Shown here in pieces: positions 5,664 through 9,844 of a stretch of DNA of 9,844 bases. The translations under genes and the position numbers were made by a program. Origin of the DNA: an uncultured Eubacteriales bacterium (lineage in GTDB: Bacteria; Bacillota; Clostridia; Christensenellales; QAND01); contig UREB01000050.1 in NCBI GenBank assembly GCA_900546685.1, positions 1 through 9,844 on the forward strand. The letters are read 5' to 3'. Within the stretch, counting starts at the first letter, position 1. Every line of letters starts with the position of its first letter. Below the pieces are notes generated by a model. It saw only the letters and a program-made list of their open reading frames with translations. It searched no databases and was not told the origin of the DNA.

Positions 5664-6884
5664 TTAGGTACGGTAATCGCCGTTGATTTTTACATAGTCA
5701 TACGTCAGATCGCAGCCCCAGGCAGTGGCGTAGGCACTGCCGTCGTTCATATCGATATCCACATGAATTTCTTCTTCGGATAATACGATTTTGGCGGTTT
5801 CTTCGCTAAACGGCACGCCGGCGCCGTTTTCGCAAACGTGGATGCATCCCGCTTTCGAGGAAAGATCCACGGCGATTTTGGAAATATCAAACGCTGCATC
5901 GGTATACCCAATGGCGCAGAGGATGCGGCCCCAGTTGGCGTCTGCCCCGAACATGGCGGCCTTGAACAGGCTGGAGCAGATCACCGATTTGGCAATTTTT
6001 TTGGCGGTTGTCTTATCTGGCGCATGGCGGACGGTGCATTCCAACAGCTTGGTGGCCCCTTCGCCGTCGCCGGCCAATTTTTTCGACACGTTTTCACAGA
6101 CGGCAAACAGCGCCTGCTTGAAATCCTGATAGGCGGGGGTTTCCTCTGTAATAACAGGGTTCCCGGCCAGACCATTGGCCAGGACGGAGAGCATATCGTT
6201 GGTGGAGGTGTCGCCGTCTACGCTGACCATGTTGAAGGTATCGTCCACGACCTCGGAGACCGCCTTTTGCAAAAGCGCCGGCGCAATGGCCACATCGGTG
6301 GTGACAAACGCGAGCATGGTGGCCATGTTGGGATGGATCATACCGGAGCCCTTGGCGATGGCGCCGATATGGCATTCTACGCCCTCCAAGGAAAAGGCAT
6401 AGGCGCATTCCTTGGGATAGGTATCGGTGGTCATGATGCCTTCGCAGGCGTCCGTACTGCCCTGAACGCTGAGCTGAGAAGCCAGCACAGGCAGGCCGGC
6501 TGCGATGGGGTCGATGGAAAGGGGTTGGCCGATGACGCCTGTGGAGGCGACGACCACGTCCTCTGCAGAGATGCCCAGCGCCTCAGCGGTAAGCGCGCAG
6601 GTTTTTTCTGCGATCTCTACGCCGTTGGCGTTGCAGGTATTGGCATTGCCGCTGTTGCAGATGATGGCCTTGGCCTTGCCATTGGCCACATGCTTGCGGG
6701 TGACGGTGATGGGGGCGCCGAACACTTTATTTTGCGTATAGGTACAGGCAACGGCGCACTCGGTTTGGCTGTAAATGAGCGCCAAGTCCTTTTTGCTGCG
6801 GTTTTTACGGATGCCGCAGTGTACGCCTGCGGCCTGAAACCCTTTGGCGGCGCACACGCCGCCTTCGATGGGGATAAGATTCAT
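5664..6884 (-). CDS. argJ: Glutamate N-acetyltransferase / ornithine acetyltransferase
   Basis: ArgJ moves the acetyl group from N-acetylornithine to glutamate, releasing ornithine and regenerating N-acetylglutamate; some members also use acetyl-CoA. The 406-residue precursor belongs to the self-cleaving Ntn-hydrolase-like family. STGVIG is at 114-119. The cleavage motif KGSGMIHPNMATML at 178-191 predicts a cut before the nucleophile Thr189 to give alpha (1-188) and beta (189-406) chains. VDGDTSTND is at 222-230, and the canonical C-terminus (WGCDLTYDYVKINGDYRT) is intact. The ATG at 6884 is chosen because GGGAG lies about 6 nt upstream; the longer frame to 6959 would run into argC. The gap to argC is 19 nt. 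No argA is visible, so ArgJ could be bifunctional here, but that cannot be read from sequence alone. Confidence 0.97.
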   Translation of the reverse strand: MNLIPIEGGVCAAKGFQAAGVHCGIRKNRSKKDLALIYSQTECAVACTYTQNKVFGAPITVTRKHVANGKAKAIICNSGNANTCNANGVEIAEKTCALTAEALGISAEDVVVASTGVIGQPLSIDPIAAGLPVLASQLSVQGSTDACEGIMTTDTYPKECAYAFSLEGVECHIGAIAKGSGMIHPNMATMLAFVTTDVAIAPALLQKAVSEVVDDTFNMVSVDGDTSTNDMLSVLANGLAGNPVITEETPAYQDFKQALFAVCENVSKKLAGDGEGATKLLECTVRHAPDKTTAKKIAKSVICSSLFKAAMFGADANWGRILCAIGYTDAAFDISKIAVDLSSKAGCIHVCENGAGVPFSEETAKIVLSEEEIHVDIDMNDGSAYATAWGCDLTYDYVKINGDYRT

Positions 6885-6903
6885 AAAAAGCTCCCTCGCT
6901 TTC

Positions 6904-7944
6904 TTAAAATGCGGGCGGGACCAGGGCAAGGCCGGCGGTCTCGGGGAATCCGCATACAAGATTCATATTTTGAATAGCCTGCCCGGCGGCTCCTTTCACC
7001 ATATTGTCGATGGCGGAAACCACAATCAACCGATGGGTGCGGGGGTCCAGGTGCAGGGAAATATCACAAAAGTTTGAGCATCTGACATGCTTTAGGTTGG
7101 CGATGCTGCCCAGCGGCAGGATGCGCACAAACGGCTCGTTTTGGTAAAATGCGCAATACGCCTGATGGATTGCTTCCAGCGGTACATCTTGGCAGAGCGA
7201 GGCGTACATGGTGGAAACAATGCCGCGGTTGACGGGCAGCAGATGCGGCACAAAGGTGACCTTGACAGGAACACCGGATACGTCTGACAGTGTTTGCTCG
7301 ATTTCCGGCGTATGCCTGTGTCCGGCAATTTTGTAGGGAGCAAAGGCCTCGTTGCAGTCCGGATAGTGGGTATTCTGCGAAAGCCCGCGGCCGGCGCCCG
7401 TGACGCCGGACTTGCTATCCAACACCAGGGTATTGGCGTCGATGAATCGCCGTTTCAGCGCGGGGGCCAGGCCAAGCGCGATGGAGGTGGGGTAGCAGCC
7501 GGGGTTGCCGAGCAGCCGGGCAGTTTTGATTTGATCCCGGTACAGTTCCGGCAAGGCGTATACGGCTTTTTGATGCAGCGCGGGGTCCGCATAGCAAAGG
7601 CCGTACCAATCCCGGTAGTCCTGCTCATTGTACAGGCGGAAATCTGCGCCTAAATCAATGAAAACCTTGCCCTGCTCCATACAGGCCCTGGCATACGGCT
7701 CGCTGTGGCCATGCGGCAGCGAAGCAAAGACAACATCGCTTGTTTGCAGCACGGCTTGGTCGTTGGTCAAAAGCGCATCGCAGCAGCCGGCTAGGGAGGG
7801 GTAGATCTCGCTAAGGGGTTTTCCTTCGTAGCTGACAGAGCTGACAGCGGCAAGCTCGACGTTGGGATGGGAGAGCAAAAGGCGAACCAGCTCCGCCCCG
7901 GCATACCCGGTAGCGCCGATGACGCCCGCTTTGAGTTTGGGCAT
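6904..7944 (-). CDS. argC: N-acetyl-gamma-glutamyl-phosphate reductase
   Basis: ArgC reduces N-acetylglutamyl phosphate to the semialdehyde with NADPH, the third step. The 346-residue protein is of the longer (type 1) ArgC class. It opens with a Rossmann motif GVIGATGYAGAELVRLL (7-23) and has SLPHGHS (75-81). The catalytic Cys150 sits in GNPGCYPT, followed by SKSGVTGAGRG (177-187) and the HRHTPEI motif (209-215) that supplies the active-site histidine. The ATG at 7944 is chosen over an in-frame GTG at 7953. AAGGGG (7953-7958) is 8 nt from the ATG but touches the GTG, which also lies inside the argH coding end. The gap to the argH stop is only 2 nt, so translation is probably coupled. Confidence 0.97.
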   Translation of the reverse strand: MPKLKAGVIGATGYAGAELVRLLLSHPNVELAAVSSVSYEGKPLSEIYPSLAGCCDALLTNDQAVLQTSDVVFASLPHGHSEPYARACMEQGKVFIDLGADFRLYNEQDYRDWYGLCYADPALHQKAVYALPELYRDQIKTARLLGNPGCYPTSIALGLAPALKRRFIDANTLVLDSKSGVTGAGRGLSQNTHYPDCNEAFAPYKIAGHRHTPEIEQTLSDVSGVPVKVTFVPHLLPVNRGIVSTMYASLCQDVPLEAIHQAYCAFYQNEPFVRILPLGSIANLKHVRCSNFCDISLHLDPRTHRLIVVSAIDNMVKGAAGQAIQNMNLVCGFPETAGLALVPPAF

Positions 7945-7946
7945 GC

Positions 7947-9326
7947 TTAGCACCCCTTTCGATAAGCCTTGACGGCGTCGATCTGCTTTTGTACGGCCTC
8001 CGGAGACGGGCCGCCCTCTACCTTGCGCTCTTTTACACAGGTTTCCAGCGCAATGGCCTGGTACACATCCTCGTCAAAGACGGGGCTAGCGGCCTGGTAA
8101 TCGGCCAGCGGCAGCGTTTCCAGCGTAAGCTGTTTTGCAATGCACTGGGCCACGAGCTGGCCGGTGATCTTATACGCATCGCGGAAAGGCATGCCTTTTT
8201 TTACGAGGTAATCGGCGCAGTCCGTGGCGTTGATAAAGCCTTTGGCAGCGGCTGCGCGCATGTTTTCCTTGTTTACCCGCATGGTCTGCAAGAGAGGAAT
8301 CAAGGTGGAAAGGCACAGCTTGACGGTATCCACCGCATCGAAGATGGCCTCCTTATCCTCCTGCATATCTTTGTTGTATGCCAGCGGCAGGCCCTTCATC
8401 ATGGTAAGAAGCGTGATAAGGTCGCCAAAGACACGTCCGGATTTGCCGCGGATCAGCTCTGTAACATCGGGGTTTTTCTTCTGTGGCATGATGGAGGAGC
8501 CGGTGGCAAAGGCATCGTCCAGCTCGATAAACTTAAACTCCCAGGAGCACCAGAGGATGATCTCTTCGCTGAGCCGGGACAGGTGCATCATGATCAGAGA
8601 AATATCGCTGGCAAGTTCGATGCAAAAATCGCGGTCGCTGACGCCGTCCAGGCTGTTGGCGGAGACGGTGTCAAAGGCGAGCAGCGTTTTGACCAGCTGG
8701 CGGTCGATGGGGTAGGTGGTGCCCGCCAGCGCGCCGCTGCCCAGCGGCATGATATTCATGCGCGCCTGAGTTTGCTCTAGGCGCTGAAGATCGCGCAGCG
8801 CCATCTGCGCATACGCCATCAAATGGTGGGCAAAGGTGATGGGCTGGGCGCGCTGCAGATGCGTGTAGCCCGGCATCACGGACTCAAGATGCTGAGCGGC
8901 CTGGTCGGTCAGCGCATCGAGGTAGCTGAGCAAGAGCGCATGGATCTCTTGGCATTGATCCCGCAGATACAGGCGGATATCCAGGGCGACCTGGTCGTTG
9001 CGGCTGCGGGCTGTATGCAGGCGCTTGCCGGTATCGCCCAGGCGGCTGGTCAATTCCGCCTCTATGAACATGTGGATGTCCTCGGCTGTGGGGTCGATGG
9101 CGAGCGCGCCAGTTTGCAAATCGCGGGCAATGCCCTCCAAGCCCTGCACGATGAGCTCGGCCTCGGCCGGCTCGATGATGCCTTGGCGGCCCAGCATGGT
9201 GGCGTGGGCGATACTGCCTTGGATATCGTGCTGCGCCATGCGGGCATCAAAGGCGATGGAGGAATTGAAATCGTTGACGCGTTCATCCTCTTGTTTGGAA
9301 AAGCGTCCGGCCCAAAGTTTATTCAC
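7947..9326 (-). CDS. argH: Argininosuccinate lyase
   Basis: ArgH splits argininosuccinate into arginine and fumarate, the last step of the pathway, as a homotetramer of the fumarase/aspartase superfamily. The 459-residue length is typical. The N-terminal LWAGRFSK (4-11), HTARSRNDQ (104-112), GYTHLQRAQP (153-162, with the catalytic His156) and the superfamily signature SSIMPQKKNP (277-286, mobile catalytic serine loop) are all intact, as is the C-terminal domain after about 360. The start is GTG at 9326: AAAGGAG (9334-9340) lies 7 nt upstream and the family N-terminus MNKLWAGRF begins exactly there. It follows argG by 74 nt, the widest gap in the operon, which contains a hairpin at 9361-9383. 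Confidence 0.97.
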   Translation of the reverse strand: MNKLWAGRFSKQEDERVNDFNSSIAFDARMAQHDIQGSIAHATMLGRQGIIEPAEAELIVQGLEGIARDLQTGALAIDPTAEDIHMFIEAELTSRLGDTGKRLHTARSRNDQVALDIRLYLRDQCQEIHALLLSYLDALTDQAAQHLESVMPGYTHLQRAQPITFAHHLMAYAQMALRDLQRLEQTQARMNIMPLGSGALAGTTYPIDRQLVKTLLAFDTVSANSLDGVSDRDFCIELASDISLIMMHLSRLSEEIILWCSWEFKFIELDDAFATGSSIMPQKKNPDVTELIRGKSGRVFGDLITLLTMMKGLPLAYNKDMQEDKEAIFDAVDTVKLCLSTLIPLLQTMRVNKENMRAAAAKGFINATDCADYLVKKGMPFRDAYKITGQLVAQCIAKQLTLETLPLADYQAASPVFDEDVYQAIALETCVKERKVEGGPSPEAVQKQIDAVKAYRKGC

Positions 9327-9360
9327 GGGAATGCTCCTTTGCTATCGTTGGAATGAGGAA

Positions 9361-9383
9361 GGCAGCAGCGCAGGGCTGCTGCC
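9361..9383 (-). other. Intergenic hairpin between argG and argH
   Basis: GGCAGCAGC (9361-9369) and GCTGCTGCC (9375-9383) form a perfect 9-bp GC-rich stem with a 5-nt loop. On the minus strand no T run follows, so it is not a standard intrinsic terminator. It lies 17 nt after the argG stop and 20 nt before the argH ribosome binding site. It may stabilise or separate the argG part of the transcript, or reduce read-through. The structure is seen; the role is inferred. Confidence 0.55.
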
Positions 9384-9400
9384 GGGTGTTGGCGGGGAAA

Positions 9401-9844
9401 TCAGTGCTTGCGCTTTTCATCCAGCAGGGCCTTGACCTTGATGGGCAGGCCAAATAGATTGATAAAGCCTTGGGAATCGGTTTGGTCGTAGACATTGTCT
9501 TCGCCAAAGGTTGCGATTTCTTCGGAATACAGCGAGTAGGGGCTGGTCATGCCGGCGTTGATGATATTGCCCTTATACAGCTTGAGCTTGACTTCGCCGG
9601 TCACGGTTTGCTGGGTGGTGTCGACAAAGGCGGTGAGCGCCTGGCGCAGCGGCGTGTACCACTGGCCATAGTACACCAGCTCTGCAAACTTGATGGCAAC
9701 CTGCTGCTTGTAATGCTGCGTATCGCGATCCAGACAGAGGGTTTCCAGCGCTTCGTGTGCGTGGTACAGGATGGTGCCGCCGGGGGTTTCGTATACGCCG
9801 CGGCTCTTCATGCCGACCAGGCGGTTTTCCACAAGATCTACCAA
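9401..9844 (-). CDS. argG: Argininosuccinate synthase, C-terminal part (5' end outside window)
   Basis: ArgG condenses citrulline and aspartate with ATP to argininosuccinate, the step before argH. The open frame runs off the right edge, leaving the C-terminal 147 residues of a protein usually about 400 long. The first visible codon, TTG, is an internal leucine, not a start. Family features seen are VENRLVGMKSRGVYETPGG (about residues 5-23 of the fragment) just inside the window edge, ELVYYGQWYTPLRQAL (about 55-70), VKLKLYKGN (84-92) and SPYSLYSEEIATF (100-112), near the C-terminal oligomerisation tail. The N-terminal ATP-pyrophosphatase loop is outside the window. It ends in TGA and is the most promoter-proximal arginine gene seen here; whether anything precedes it cannot be told. 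Confidence 0.96.
   Translation of the reverse strand: MVDLVENRLVGMKSRGVYETPGGTILYHAHEALETLCLDRDTQHYKQQVAIKFAELVYYGQWYTPLRQALTAFVDTTQQTVTGEVKLKLYKGNIINAGMTSPYSLYSEEIATFGEDNVYDQTDSQGFINLFGLPIKVKALLDEKRKH

Noticed and set aside
6961..6975. ATTCA-5-TGAAT inverted repeat considered as an ArgR (ARG box) site
   Set aside because: The half-sites point the opposite way from the usual TGAAT...ATTCA arrangement, and it lies within the argC coding end rather than at a promoter.
5838..6977. 379-codon open frame on the plus strand opposite argJ
   Set aside because: It lies almost wholly antisense to an intact, strongly recognisable argJ, has low-complexity Gly/His/Asp-rich composition typical of the reverse frame of a GC-rich gene, and shows no family resemblance or clear ribosome binding site.
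7945..7953. GTG start for argC at 7953
   Set aside because: The purine-rich site abuts the GTG with no spacing and suits the ATG at 7944 instead. The extension also overlaps the argH stop.
7989..8780. 263-codon open frame on the plus strand opposite argH
   Set aside because: It is antisense to intact argH, has no recognisable domain, and is explained by codon bias of the real gene.

Overview
The window is most likely from the chromosome of a Bacillota (Firmicutes) bacterium, probably a moderately GC-rich Clostridia-type anaerobe. The pointers are strong purine-rich ribosome binding sites before almost every gene, GTG and TTG starts, intrinsic terminators, an argGHCJBDF-type arginine cluster and a DUF2148 ferredoxin-domain gene of the kind common in anaerobes. 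No 16S, mobile element or other direct taxonomic marker is present, so this placement is inference.

Layout. Positions 1-1517 (+ strand) hold two tandem aldo/keto reductase genes about 78% identical over their shared 169 residues. The first is cut by the window edge and ends in its own terminator (521-559); the second is complete. A compact terminator at 1516-1542, apparently bidirectional, separates them from convergent minus-strand genes. Positions 1554-2625 (- strand) hold a two-gene unit: a MarR-family regulator with an N-terminal CxC motif, followed by a DUF2148 protein. It has a near-consensus promoter, and a perfect 16-bp palindrome overlaps the -10 box and start region, which suggests autoregulation. 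Positions 2628-9844 (- strand) hold the arginine biosynthesis operon argG-argH-argC-argJ-argB-argD-argF, with argG cut by the right edge and a strong terminator after argF.

How the genes work together. ArgJ supplies N-acetylglutamate and frees ornithine by recycling the acetyl group. ArgB, ArgC and ArgD convert N-acetylglutamate to N-acetylornithine. ArgF makes citrulline, and ArgG and ArgH make argininosuccinate and then arginine. ArgB has the N-terminal helix of the arginine-inhibited, hexameric kinases, which fits feedback control at the second step of a cyclic pathway. The genes are packed 2-21 nt apart except for a 74-nt argG-argH gap that holds a hairpin. The operon promoter and any ArgR sites should lie upstream of argG, outside the window. 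No argA, argR or carAB is visible.

The arginine operon is conventional. The parts that most deserve a second look are the MarR/DUF2148 unit with its palindrome and the tandem reductases. I see no stretch over 300 bases without a gene, no tRNA or rRNA, no CRISPR array and no insertion sequence.
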